DNA from: an uncultured Maritalea sp.
GTDB lineage: Bacteria; Pseudomonadota; Alphaproteobacteria; Rhizobiales; Devosiaceae
Direction: 5' to 3'
Assembly (NCBI GenBank): GCA_913055925.1
Contig: CAJXLH010000063.1
Coordinates: 1 to 11,240, forward strand
Length of the DNA stretch: 11,240 bases
The notes under the pieces are model-generated. The model was given only the letters and a program-made list of their open reading frames with translations, was not told the DNA's origin and searched no databases. Position 1 is the stretch's first letter. Each line of letters starts with the position of its first letter. A program made the position numbers and the translations under genes. Positions 1 to 7,463 of the stretch are shown here, piece after piece.

Positions 1-207
1 AGCGAACCCGAGCTACTCGCGCAGTTTTTGGGTGAAACCGGCACCTCGCCGGATGAGCTGCGCACAGGTCCCAGTGATCAAGTAAAGCTGGGCATGTTTG
101 AATTCTTCGCGCATAACGAATCGGCATTGGTCGCCATGTGCGCCAATGCCCGCATTAGCACTGAGCAATTTATGCGGGCTTACTACAAACTTAATCCGAG
201 CGGCTGA
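1..207 (+). CDS. DUF3572 family protein, C-terminal part (5' end outside window)
   Basis: The window opens inside a reading frame (frame 1) that runs 68 codons to a TGA at 205-207. The visible part reads SEPELLAQFLGETGTSPDEL at its start, followed by a segment ending in an F-E-F-F run, then a helix with E-S-A-L-V-A-M, and a short tail. The pattern of 'D/E-P-E-L-L-x-x-F-L-x-x-T-G' followed by 'S/D-L-R' and a second small helix matches my memory of DUF3572, a small alphaproteobacterial family of unknown function, often around 90-100 residues. Only the last two thirds would then be present. The stop lies 5 bp before the dinB ATG, so the two are probably co-transcribed and translation may be coupled. 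The function is unknown, and the assignment rests on recognition of the family pattern only. Confidence 0.72.
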   Translation, partial: SEPELLAQFLGETGTSPDELRTGPSDQVKLGMFEFFAHNESALVAMCANARISTEQFMRAYYKLNPSG

Positions 208-212
208 AACCA

Positions 213-1523
213 ATGCCTTCGATTTGTCGGGAATGCGAACACCACAGCAAGGACAGCGATTTCGACCGCTGCCCCAAATGCCGTTCGCGCCGGACGATCA
301 CGCACCCCGAGCTGTTCGACCTGTCGATTGCACATGTGGATTGCGACTCTTTTTACGCATCAGTCGAAAAGCGCGATTTTCCCGAACTTCGGGACAAACC
401 GGTCATTGTCGGTGGCGGCAAACGCGGTGTTGTTTCAACATGTTGCTACATTGCACGCATGAGCGGCGTTCGGTCCGCGATGCCCGGCTTTCAAGCCAAA
501 AGGCTCTGTCCCGACGCCGTTTTTGTGCGGCCACGTATGGCCGAATATGTAAAAGCCAGTAAACAGATCAAAGAGGAGTTTGAACATCTCACGCCTAGCG
601 TGGAGCCGCTTAGCATTGACGAAGCGTTTCTTGACCTTTCCGGCACCGAAAAATTGCATCACGCCAGTCCTGCACAAAGCTTGGTGCGGCTGGCCCGAAC
701 GATTGAAGAAAAAGTCGGCGTGACGATTTCAATTGGGCTTTCACACAACAAGTTTCTAGCCAAGATCGCTTCAGATCTCGACAAGCCGCGCGGCATGGCC
801 ATCATTGGCCAGGAAGAAACGACACGATTTCTTGCCGATAAACCGGTCACAATCATCTATGGCATCGGCAAAAAATTCGGCGAGCGGATGCACAAGGACG
901 GCATAACCCATATTGGGCAGTTGCAGGAAATGGACCTTAAGGAACTTTCTGGAAGATACGGAGAAATCGGCGCCCGTTTGTACTATTTGGCACGCGGTGA
1001 GGATAGACGCCGCGTCAAGCGATCACGCGGAGTAAAAAGTGTTTCCAATGAAACCACTTTCTTTAAAGATATAAATGATTTTGACGAACTTTCTAAAGTA
1101 CTGCTTCGGCTCAGCGAGGAAGTCAGTGCGCGCTTAAAAAAGAAGAACATTGCTGGTGACACGGTTACGCTGAAACTTAAGACCGCTGGGTTTGCAACCC
1201 GCACGCGCCGACGGCAGCTTGTTAGTCCAACTCAGCTTGCCCACGCGATATACGAAACAACACAAAACATGCTGGAAAAAGAAGTTGGAATGACAAGTTT
1301 CCGCCTGCTCGGCGTCGGCGTTTCAGGGTTAACTGAGTCGCCAAAGGCGGACCCGGTTGACCTGATTGACCCCAACATTGCGCGCAAGGCCGCAGCAGAA
1401 CGTGCAATGGACAAAGTGCGCGACCGCTTTGGCAAGAAAGCAGTCTTGCGTGGCAAGCTTTTGCCAGCCACAAATGAAGAAAAGGCGATCATCAAAGATT
1501 CGTCGGAACGAAAACAATCATAG
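213..1523 (+). CDS. dinB: DNA polymerase IV (Y-family translesion polymerase)
   Basis: This 436-residue protein is a Y-family, error-prone DNA polymerase that extends primers past lesions or distorted termini and lacks proofreading. The palm carries the catalytic carboxylates: the HVDCDSFYASVEKRD block (D43, with E52 after it) and the SIDEAFLDL block (D136/E137). The YGIGKK segment is the helix-hairpin-helix thumb region, and residues about 260-375 form the little finger. Before the palm there is an extension of about 35 residues with C5-x2-C8 and C20-x2-C23, a likely zinc-binding knuckle. Such an extension is familiar from alphaproteobacterial Pol IV and is absent from E. coli DinB. Where many Pol IV proteins have a QLxLF beta-clamp motif ahead of the conserved 'AxDKVRDRFG' tail, this one reads DPVDLID. 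The start at 213 is the one that includes the Cys4 knuckle and lies 5 bp after the DUF3572 stop. No SOS (LexA) box could be judged because the operon start is outside the window. Confidence 0.95.
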   Translation: MPSICRECEHHSKDSDFDRCPKCRSRRTITHPELFDLSIAHVDCDSFYASVEKRDFPELRDKPVIVGGGKRGVVSTCCYIARMSGVRSAMPGFQAKRLCPDAVFVRPRMAEYVKASKQIKEEFEHLTPSVEPLSIDEAFLDLSGTEKLHHASPAQSLVRLARTIEEKVGVTISIGLSHNKFLAKIASDLDKPRGMAIIGQEETTRFLADKPVTIIYGIGKKFGERMHKDGITHIGQLQEMDLKELSGRYGEIGARLYYLARGEDRRRVKRSRGVKSVSNETTFFKDINDFDELSKVLLRLSEEVSARLKKKNIAGDTVTLKLKTAGFATRTRRRQLVSPTQLAHAIYETTQNMLEKEVGMTSFRLLGVGVSGLTESPKADPVDLIDPNIARKAAAERAMDKVRDRFGKKAVLRGKLLPATNEEKAIIKDSSERKQS

Positions 1524-1531
1524 GGTTTGGT

Positions 1532-1990
1532 ATGACACCGGAAGAAAAGATCAAAGAACTGGGCTTTGAGCTCCCTGCTCCAGTTGCACCGCTGGCAAGC
1601 TATGTGCCCGCGCAGCGCGTTGGTAACGTACTGCACATTTCGGGCCAGTTACCAATGGATAGCGAGGGGCTACGCAAGGGAACGCTTGGCAAAGATGTAG
1701 GTGTTGAAGAAGCGCAAAAAGCCGCACAAATTTGTGCACTCAACATTCTAGGACAGATCAAATCTAGTGCTGGCGTTGAGCTAGGAGACATCAAACAGTT
1801 CATCAAACTCGGCATTTTCGTTGCCTCAACGCCCGACTTTGTCGAACACCACCTCGTTGGCAACGGCGCGTCCGATCTGATCGGTGAGATATTTGGCGAT
1901 GTTGGAAAACACGCAAGAGCTGCAGTAGGCGTTTCAGCTTTGCCGCTAGGTGCGATGGTTGAAATTGAAGCGATTGTAGAAGTCCAATAA
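1532..1990 (+). CDS. RidA (YjgF/YER057c/UK114) family protein
   Basis: This is a 152-residue RidA-superfamily protein. The archetype is a trimeric cytosolic deaminase that hydrolyses reactive enamine/imine intermediates (such as 2-aminoacrylate) released by PLP enzymes. The sequence shows the N-terminal 'hISGQLPMD' strand, the helix 'EEAQKAAQICALNIL', and the C-terminal HARAAVGVSALPLGAMVEIEA block. R129 in that block falls at the position of the catalytic arginine of E. coli RidA (R105). The protein is about 25 residues longer than RidA itself, as in the longer RidA-family branch common in Proteobacteria, so it need not share RidA's substrate. The ATG lies 8 bp after the dinB stop, with a weak AGGG about 6 nt upstream. 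The next gene starts directly after its TAA. A gene symbol is withheld because paralogues are common. Confidence 0.9.
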   Translation: MTPEEKIKELGFELPAPVAPLASYVPAQRVGNVLHISGQLPMDSEGLRKGTLGKDVGVEEAQKAAQICALNILGQIKSSAGVELGDIKQFIKLGIFVASTPDFVEHHLVGNGASDLIGEIFGDVGKHARAAVGVSALPLGAMVEIEAIVEVQ

Positions 1991-2746
1991 ATGGATCACA
2001 TCAAAGCTGTTTTTGAAAAGCCTATAGCGCATCGTGGCCTTCACGACGCGTCGTCTGGTGTGATCGAGAACAGCATCGATGCGTTTGAAAGTGCCATCGC
2101 TCATGGCTTTGCCATGGAATGCGACGTCCAACTCACCGGCGATGATATACCGGTGGTCTTTCATGACCAAAGACTGGATCGCCTTACAGATCAACACGGT
2201 AAACTTAGCGACATAAGCGCGGATCAGCTTTGCCGAATTCGGCTGAAAGGCAGTGCGCATACGCCGCAGACCTTTGCACAATTTCTTAAGCACATCGATG
2301 GCCGCGCGCCGCTGATTGTTGAGTTGAAGCCGCAAGGCAGTCGAAACGCCATATTTGCGGAGCGCGTGATTGAAATTGCGCGTAGCTATAAAGGACCGTT
2401 GGTGTTCAAAAGCTTTGACCCACGGATACTTAGCGCCCTGCACAAAAAGAAATGCCCGTTCCCGATTGGCATTGTTGTGGAAGCAGAAAGGCCAGATGGC
2501 CTTACCTGGTCACAAGCATTTGCATTGCGCAATCTTTTGCACCTGCCCTATTCTCACTTTCAGTTTATTTCCTGCAATGTGAGCGATCTTGAAATGTGGC
2601 CAGTGAAATTGTTGCGAAAGTTCGGCATGCGTGTGATGACATGGACTGTCGACAAGCTCGATGAGCTGCACCCTGCAGCGCAACATGCGGACCAAATTGT
2701 ATTTGAAGGGGCAGTCGGCCAACACTTGATTGAATGCCGAGCGTGA
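1991..2746 (+). CDS. Glycerophosphodiester phosphodiesterase family protein (GDPD)
   Basis: This 251-residue protein has the TIM-barrel GDPD signature. The family hydrolyses glycerophosphodiesters to sn-glycerol 3-phosphate and an alcohol, using a divalent metal. Visible catalytic or metal-binding positions are the IAHRG motif (H14-R15), E26-N27 in the following loop, E43 and D45 in MECDVQLT, H58-D59 in VVFHD, and E111/K113 in IVELKP. The C-terminal barrel contains a 'VMTWTVD' strand typical of the family. There is no signal peptide or membrane segment, so it should be cytoplasmic, unlike periplasmic GlpQ. Its length fits the short cytoplasmic (UgpQ-like) class. The ATG abuts the TAA of the RidA-family gene with no spacer and no Shine-Dalgarno I can see, which implies translational coupling. 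Its 3' end overlaps the next gene. The physiological substrate cannot be told from sequence. Confidence 0.92.
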   Translation: MDHIKAVFEKPIAHRGLHDASSGVIENSIDAFESAIAHGFAMECDVQLTGDDIPVVFHDQRLDRLTDQHGKLSDISADQLCRIRLKGSAHTPQTFAQFLKHIDGRAPLIVELKPQGSRNAIFAERVIEIARSYKGPLVFKSFDPRILSALHKKKCPFPIGIVVEAERPDGLTWSQAFALRNLLHLPYSHFQFISCNVSDLEMWPVKLLRKFGMRVMTWTVDKLDELHPAAQHADQIVFEGAVGQHLIECRA

Positions 2747-3891
2747 ACGAGCAAAAATTTGTCGCAAGAACCTACGCTTCAGCGCAAGAAATTGGCAAGT
2801 CGGCATGGGACAACTGTGCCGGCCAAGACAATCCTTTTACGTTATTTGAATTCATAAACGCGCTTGAGGTTTCCGGCTGTGCACAACCTCAAACAGGTTG
2901 GGCACCACAACACATCGTTATAGAGAACGCTGATGGCGAAGTCCTAGGGATTGCGCCAGCCTATTTGAAATCCCATTCGCAAGGCGAGTATGTTTTTGAC
3001 CATGCATGGGCAGACGCCTACGCCCGCGCTGGTGGCGAATACTACCCAAAACTTCAACTTTCAATTCCGTTTACACCGGCAAGCGCTCCGAAGTTTTTGG
3101 TCGCAGATGATGTTAAAGATCAGGTCTCATCGCTTCTACCGAATGTTATTGCCTCTGCATCAATCGAGCTCGGGTGCTCATCTGCTCACGCCACTTTCTT
3201 GAACAGTGACGAACTCGCATTGTTTAAACAAAATAATTGGCTAGAGCGAAACGATCAGCAGTTTCACTGGGAAAACCAAAACTACGAAAGTTTTGATGCA
3301 TTCCTCGCCGATTTGGCATCGCGCAAGCGCAAAGCCATCAAGAAAGAGCGACGCGCCATCGCTGAAAGTGATTTGGAGATCATTTGGAAGCAAGGTGACG
3401 AAATCACCGAAGAAGATTGGGATGCATTTTTTGAGTTCTATCAAGATACCGGCAGCCGAAAATGGGGCTCACCTTACCTCAATCGCACCTTCTTCTCTTT
3501 GATTGGTGAAGCCATGTCAGACCGCATTGTCCTTATGTTTGCGATGCGGAATGGCAAGCCAATTGCGGGCACCCTAAACTTTGTCGGTGCGGACACACTT
3601 TATGGTCGATATTGGGGCTGTACCGAACATGTGCCATTTTTACATTTTGAGCTTTGCTACTATCAAGCTATTGATTTTGCGATCAAACACAAATTGAACC
3701 GCGTTGAAGCTGGTGCACAAGGCGAACACAAGCTTGCCCGCGGATATGCGCCTGTCACGACCTATTCCGCTCACTTTTTTGCCCATGCTGGCTTTAGAGA
3801 AGCGATTGATGACTATCTGCAAAATGAGCGCAAATATGTTGAGATGGATCACAAGATGCTGAGCGAACATACCCCGTTTAAAAAGGGTTAG
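2734..3891 (+). CDS. PF04339-type (FemAB/GNAT-like) N-acyltransferase family protein
   Basis: This 385-residue protein belongs by its pattern to the family annotated as 'GNAT family N-acetyltransferase' or 'peptidoglycan biosynthesis/recognition' (PF04339, formerly DUF482). It is widespread in Proteobacteria and not biochemically settled. Hallmarks are the early 'NPFTLFEFINALE' segment, the basic helix 'RKRKAIKKERRAI' near the middle, 'GTLNFVGADTLYGRYWG', and the diagnostic GAQGEHKLARGYAPVTTYSA block starting at residue 327. There is no signal peptide, so it should be cytoplasmic. The ATG at 2734 overlaps the GDPD gene by 13 nt. An in-frame GTG at 2743 would give the classic 4-nt GTGA overlap and a protein 3 residues shorter, and neither start has a clear Shine-Dalgarno. 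Being last in the operon with RidA and GDPD suggests metabolic housekeeping. The acyl donor and acceptor are unknown. Confidence 0.86.
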   Translation: MPSVNEQKFVARTYASAQEIGKSAWDNCAGQDNPFTLFEFINALEVSGCAQPQTGWAPQHIVIENADGEVLGIAPAYLKSHSQGEYVFDHAWADAYARAGGEYYPKLQLSIPFTPASAPKFLVADDVKDQVSSLLPNVIASASIELGCSSAHATFLNSDELALFKQNNWLERNDQQFHWENQNYESFDAFLADLASRKRKAIKKERRAIAESDLEIIWKQGDEITEEDWDAFFEFYQDTGSRKWGSPYLNRTFFSLIGEAMSDRIVLMFAMRNGKPIAGTLNFVGADTLYGRYWGCTEHVPFLHFELCYYQAIDFAIKHKLNRVEAGAQGEHKLARGYAPVTTYSAHFFAHAGFREAIDDYLQNERKYVEMDHKMLSEHTPFKKG

Positions 3892-3910
3892 TGACCGCTC
3901 ATCGCCAATT

Positions 3911-3943
3911 CAAATTGACAATTTGGGCTGGAATCAGTGCTGA
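3911..3943 (+). promoter_or_regulatory. Candidate promoter of the HIT gene, -35 inside a palindrome
   Basis: A perfect TTGACA lies at 3915-3920, inside the 15-bp palindrome CAAATTGACAATTTG (3911-3925; 7-bp arms around a central A). A -10 is not clear: TGCTGA follows at 17-bp spacing, and TGATAG begins at 3941, 20 bp away. The 90-bp gap after the upstream operon is the only large one on this strand before the HIT gene, so a separate promoter is reasonable. The palindrome could be a repressor site, but that is inference. Confidence 0.42.
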
Positions 3944-3981
3944 TAGCGTTTGAGCAGACAATCTAGCCAGAGAGTGAGCCC

Positions 3982-4404
3982 ATGTCAGGCGCATACGACC
4001 CGAACAACATCTTCACGAAAATCATCGCTGGCGAGTTGCCATCGCACAAAGTTTACGAAGACGATGTGTGCATTTCGATCATGGATATCATGCCTGAAAG
4101 CAAAGGCCACATCTTAGTGATCCCAAAACAAGGTTCGCGCAATCTTTTGGACGTTGACCCGCACGTTTTGAGCGATGTGATGGAACGTGTGCAAAAGCTG
4201 GCGGTTGCCACTAAACACGCCATGAATGCTGATGGAATTTTGCTCCGTCAATCAAGCGAGGAAGTCGCTGGGCAGACCGTCTATCATCTGCATTTTCACA
4301 TAATCCCTTGCTATGTGGGGCAAAAGCGCGGCTCACATGTCTCAAACTCTTCATCAAATGACGAGCTAGCAGCCCAAGCCGAGCTCATCAAAGCCGCCAT
4401 GTAA
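3982..4404 (+). CDS. HIT (histidine triad) family nucleotide hydrolase
   Basis: This 140-residue HIT-family protein is probably a cytosolic purine nucleoside phosphoramidase or dinucleotide hydrolase of the HinT branch. The catalytic triad H-x-H-x-H is at H102, H104 and H106 in QTVYHLHFHIIPCY. The N-terminal part shows the family order 'IFTKIIAGELPSHKVYEDD', then 'PESKGHILVIPK', which contributes to the dimer and nucleotide pocket. The length fits HinT-like proteins (about 110-140 residues). The ATG is preceded by a weak AGAGTGAG. The gene stands alone, 90 bp after the previous operon and convergent with clpA. The shared terminator hairpin begins 6 bp after its stop. The substrate cannot be predicted beyond a purine nucleotide conjugate. 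Confidence 0.93.
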   Translation: MSGAYDPNNIFTKIIAGELPSHKVYEDDVCISIMDIMPESKGHILVIPKQGSRNLLDVDPHVLSDVMERVQKLAVATKHAMNADGILLRQSSEEVAGQTVYHLHFHIIPCYVGQKRGSHVSNSSSNDELAAQAELIKAAM

Positions 4405-4427
4405 AAAAAGGGGCGATCTCTCGCCCC
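4403..4427 (-). terminator. Intrinsic terminator of clpS-clpA
   Basis: A 7-bp perfect stem, GGGGCGA (4410-4416) with TCGCCCC (4421-4427), closes a TCTC loop. On the minus strand it is followed directly by seven Ts (complement of the A run at 4403-4409), making a textbook Rho-independent terminator 24 bp beyond the clpA stop. Read on the plus strand, the hairpin is followed only by TCAATCTT, so it would be a weaker terminator for the HIT gene. The T-tract overlaps the HIT stop codon. Confidence 0.9.
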
Positions 4428-4450
4428 TCAATCTTATCAGCTCTATCGCC

Positions 4451-6856
4451 TTAGCTTTTTTCCGGGCTCTTACCCGGCTTCTTTTTTGACGTAGGCACGC
4501 GTGAGGTGCTCTTTTTTGCAGCTGGCTTTTTGGTGTGCGTCGATTTGGTGATCGCTTTTCGTTTCGCCGGAGCAGCAATAGCTTTTGGACGCGCAGGTGC
4601 TGGCGGCACAAACTTCAGAACAAGTTCGTCAGCACCTTTTTTCACATCCACTTTCACCGTGCCGCCATTTTGCAACTTGCCGAACAACACTTCATCGGCC
4701 AACGGCTTCTTGATGTGCTCCTGGATCACACGCCCAAGCGGACGTGCGCCCATTTGCTCATCATAGCCACGCTCAGCAATCCACTTGTTTGCGGCAGGTG
4801 TAAGTTCGATTGTTACACCACGCTCGCCCAATTGGGCTTCAAGTTGGATGACAAATTTCTCAACAACCTGCGCAACGACTTGTGAAGGCAATGCGCCAAA
4901 CGAGATTGTCGCATCCAAACGGTTGCGAAACTCTGGCGTGAAGAGCTGTTTAAGCGCCTCTTCGTCATCACCGACACGACGTTCATTGGTAAAGCCGACC
5001 GGCGCACGTGCCATATCAGCGGCACCCGCGTTCGATGTCATGATCAAAATGACATTGCGGAACATCACCTCTTTGCCGTTGTGGTCCGTCAGTTTGCCGT
5101 GATCCATGACCTGCAACAAAATGTTGAATAGATCTGGGTGCGCTTTCTCAATTTCATCAAGCAAAACAACGCAGTGCGGGTTTTGATCGACTCCATCTGT
5201 TAAAAGACCACCTTGGTCAAAGCCAACATATCCCGGAGGCGCACCAATCAAACGAGAGACGGTGTGCCGCTCCATATATTCCGACATATCAAAGCGGAGC
5301 AATTCAACGCCAAGCGTGTCGGCAAGCTGTTTGGCCACCTCGGTTTTACCTACACCGGTTGGGCCGGTGAAGAGGTAAGATCCGATTGGCTTTTCTGGCT
5401 CACGCAACCCTGCCCGCGCCAGCTTGATCGCAGATGCCAACGCGTCGATGGCTTTGTCTTGACCAAACACAACCCGCTTGAGGTTCTCTTCAAGTCCCGA
5501 CAAAAGTTCCGCATCTGACTTCGAAACAGACTTCGGCGGTATGCGCGCCATTGTAGCGATTGTCGCCTCAATATCTTCCACATCGATTGTTTTCTTACGC
5601 TCGTCTTCTGTCAGCAAACGTTGCGCCGCGCCCGACTCGTCAACAACATCGATTGCCTTGTCTGGCAACTTACGGTCATTGATATAACGCGCTGAAAGCT
5701 CAACCGCCGATTTCAAAGCATCATTGGTGTATTCCACCTCGTGATATTCTTCGAAATAAGGCTTCAGGCCCTTCATAATGTCGATTGCATCTGAAATTGA
5801 GGGCTCAGCAACATCGATCTTTTGGAACCGACGTACAAGCGCGCGATCCTTTTCGAAGAACTGACGATATTCTTTGTAAGTCGTTGATCCTATGCAGCGA
5901 ATTTCACCTGAGGCCAAAGCTGGCTTCAATAGGTTCGAGGCGTCCAATGCGCCACCCGATGTAGCGCCCGCACCAATAACCGTGTGAATTTCGTCGATGA
6001 ACAGAACGCTATGTTCTTCCTTTTCGAGTGCCTTTACTACGGACTTTAGCCGCTCTTCAAAGTCACCGCGATATCGGGTTCCAGCAAGCAACGCGCCCAT
6101 ATCAAGCGCATAGATTGTTGCTTCTTTCAAAACCTCGGGCACATCGCCATCGACGATGCGCTTGGCAAGGCCTTCAGCGATTGCTGTCTTACCCACACCA
6201 GGGTCGCCAACATAAAGCGGGTTGTTCTTTGACCGACGACACAACACTTGAATTGTGCGGTGTAATTCACTTGCGCGACCAATCAGCGGGTCAATTTTGC
6301 CTGCTTTCGCTTTTGCGTTCAAATCGACACAAAATTCCTCTAGCGGCGACGAACCGCCACCTTCTGCGCCCTGCTCACCTTCTTCCGCACCGCGGATCGG
6401 GCGAGTTTCGGTGATGCCTGATTTTGTGATGCCGTGTGAGATGTAGTTCACTGCATCAAGTCGCGTCATATCTTGCTGTTCAAGGAAATAAGCCGCATGG
6501 CTTTCGCGTTCAGCAAAGATCGCCACAAGCACGTTGGCGCCAGTCACCTCATCGCGACCAGACGACTGCACGTGAATAACTGCACGTTGAATAACGCGTT
6601 GAAACGCGGCCGTCGGCGTCGCGTCGACGTCACCATCGACGACAAGGCTCGAAAGCTCAACCTCGATAAAATCTTCCAAATCTTGACGAAGCGCTTCGCG
6701 GTCGACTTCACAAGCATCAAGCACGGCAATTGCATCGTCATCTTCGGTCAATGCCAAGAGCAAATGCTCCAACGTTGCCATTTCATGCGCGTGTTCGCGC
6801 GCTAGATTCATGGCGTTATGGAGTGCCTTTTCAAGTCCACGGGAGAATGATGGCAT
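4451..6856 (-). CDS. clpA: ATP-dependent Clp protease ATP-binding subunit ClpA
   Basis: This 801-residue AAA+ unfoldase forms a hexamer on ClpP and threads substrates into it, including ClpS-delivered N-degron proteins. Domains in order are: a Clp_N double repeat (about 1-145) that docks ClpS; an acidic, Gly-rich linker (155-170); D1 with Walker A GDPGVGKT (217-224) and Walker B LFIDE (D288/E289); and D2 with Walker A GPTGVGKT (498-505), Walker B LLDE (D567/E568) and sensor-2 arginine in GARPLGR (R705). The ClpP-docking loop is V620-G621-F622, equivalent to the IGL of E. coli ClpA. The last 50 or so residues (about 752-801) are an extra tail rich in Lys, Pro, Ala and Ser that E. coli ClpA (about 758 aa) lacks. 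The start is supported by AGGA about 9 nt upstream in the 9-bp gap after clpS. No ClpP gene is in the window. Confidence 0.97.
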   Translation of the reverse strand: MPSFSRGLEKALHNAMNLAREHAHEMATLEHLLLALTEDDDAIAVLDACEVDREALRQDLEDFIEVELSSLVVDGDVDATPTAAFQRVIQRAVIHVQSSGRDEVTGANVLVAIFAERESHAAYFLEQQDMTRLDAVNYISHGITKSGITETRPIRGAEEGEQGAEGGGSSPLEEFCVDLNAKAKAGKIDPLIGRASELHRTIQVLCRRSKNNPLYVGDPGVGKTAIAEGLAKRIVDGDVPEVLKEATIYALDMGALLAGTRYRGDFEERLKSVVKALEKEEHSVLFIDEIHTVIGAGATSGGALDASNLLKPALASGEIRCIGSTTYKEYRQFFEKDRALVRRFQKIDVAEPSISDAIDIMKGLKPYFEEYHEVEYTNDALKSAVELSARYINDRKLPDKAIDVVDESGAAQRLLTEDERKKTIDVEDIEATIATMARIPPKSVSKSDAELLSGLEENLKRVVFGQDKAIDALASAIKLARAGLREPEKPIGSYLFTGPTGVGKTEVAKQLADTLGVELLRFDMSEYMERHTVSRLIGAPPGYVGFDQGGLLTDGVDQNPHCVVLLDEIEKAHPDLFNILLQVMDHGKLTDHNGKEVMFRNVILIMTSNAGAADMARAPVGFTNERRVGDDEEALKQLFTPEFRNRLDATISFGALPSQVVAQVVEKFVIQLEAQLGERGVTIELTPAANKWIAERGYDEQMGARPLGRVIQEHIKKPLADEVLFGKLQNGGTVKVDVKKGADELVLKFVPPAPARPKAIAAPAKRKAITKSTHTKKPAAKKSTSRVPTSKKKPGKSPEKS

Positions 6857-6865
6857 AAAAGAATC

Positions 6866-7264
6866 CTATTGTTTTTCCATGACGCATTGCAACGGATGTT
6901 GGCTCCGTTTCGCTGCGTCCATGACTTGAGTTACTTTGGTTTCGGCCACTTCGTATGGAAAAACTCCACACTCCCCCACGCCATGATTGTGCACATGCAT
7001 CGTAATCGCCACCGCTTCATCTTCGTTTTTGTTGAAGACCTGCTGCAGCACCGCAATCACAAATTCCATTGGCGTATAATCATCATTCAACAATAGGACG
7101 CGATAAAGCCCTGGACGCTTGACCTTGGCGCGCGTTTTGGTGGCAACACCGATGCCGTCGCCGCTGTCATCGTCATTTTGATCTTTTGAAGACAAAACAA
7201 GTGGAATGGTTCTGAATTCGATCATCCCGCGTACATTTCCATGCTGTAGATTCATATGTCCCAT
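6866..7264 (-). CDS. clpS: ATP-dependent Clp protease adaptor ClpS
   Basis: ClpS is the N-recognin that binds substrates with bulky hydrophobic N-terminal residues and passes them to ClpA. The core is textbook: LYRVLLLNDDYTPMEFV carries the alpha-amino-binding N60-D61-D62, H92 in HVHNHG matches E. coli H66, and AETKVTQV plus HPLQCVMEK close the fold. Upstream of the core is a flexible acidic then basic arm (about 26-52). The frame is open from the ATG at 7264 (132 aa). In-frame ATGs at residue 4 (7255) and residue 14 (7225) are credible alternatives. None has a strong Shine-Dalgarno, and the residue-14 start (119 aa) is closer to the usual length and would fit a promoter overlapping the first ATG. 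The stop is 9 bp before clpA, forming an operon. Confidence 0.94.
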   Translation of the reverse strand: MGHMNLQHGNVRGMIEFRTIPLVLSSKDQNDDDSGDGIGVATKTRAKVKRPGLYRVLLLNDDYTPMEFVIAVLQQVFNKNEDEAVAITMHVHNHGVGECGVFPYEVAETKVTQVMDAAKRSQHPLQCVMEKQ

Positions 7265-7292
7265 TATGTATGCAAATCACCACAAATGTTAA
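7263..7292 (-). promoter_or_regulatory. Candidate sigma70-type promoter of clpS-clpA
   Basis: On the minus strand, TTAACA (7292-7287) and CATAAT (7268-7263) stand 18 bp apart. If used, transcription would begin near 7256, downstream of the first clpS ATG, favouring the start at 7225. The match is by eye and the region is AT-rich, so confidence is limited. Confidence 0.33.
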
Positions 7293-7389
7293 GCCATTTG
7301 AGGTGAAATTTTGTGTTCACTTTTTGATGATCGACACCAAATCGTCTTGGTGAAAAATATACAAACAGATTTCTTCAACTTTACCCATT

Positions 7390-7409
7390 CGTAACGATGA
7401 TCCCGTAAC
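7390..7409. promoter_or_regulatory. Tandem CGTAAC repeat, possible regulator site
   Basis: CGTAAC occurs twice in the same orientation, at 7390-7395 and 7404-7409 (period 14 bp), in the divergent region between clpS and the carboxypeptidase gene. Direct repeats of this kind are often half-sites for response regulators, although 10-11 bp spacing is more usual. There is no direct evidence of function. Confidence 0.25.
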
Positions 7410-7433
7410 CTTTGTGCTGAGTATGTATCTTTT

Positions 7434-7463
7434 CCTTTCGTGTTGCATTTTTTAGACGAAGGG
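7434..7463 (+). other. Potential leader hairpin 1 upstream of the carboxypeptidase gene
   Basis: CCTTTCG (7434-7440) can pair with CGAAGGG (7457-7463), giving 7 bp including one G-U and a 16-nt loop. It is followed by an A-rich stretch rather than Ts, so it is not a terminator on the plus strand. Confidence 0.3.

Noticed and set aside
98..562. 154-codon plus-strand frame overlapping DUF3572 and dinB
   Set aside because: It crosses two genes with clear family signatures in other frames, and its translation is Arg/Cys-rich without any recognisable domain: a shadow frame.
6028..6414. 128-codon plus-strand frame inside clpA
   Set aside because: Antisense to conserved AAA+ motifs of ClpA, with no ribosome site or family resemblance.
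7303..7325. GTGAA/TTCAC hairpin followed by TTTTT on the plus strand, terminator-like
   Set aside because: The stem is only 5 bp and AT-rich, and no plus-strand transcript upstream would need terminating there, since the neighbouring genes on that side are on the minus strand.
7423..7455. 10-codon ORF (MYLFLSCCIF) in the carboxypeptidase leader, possible leader peptide
   Set aside because: It has no ribosome site, and a start plus stop this short occurs often by chance; kept only as a curiosity because its end falls in hairpin 1.
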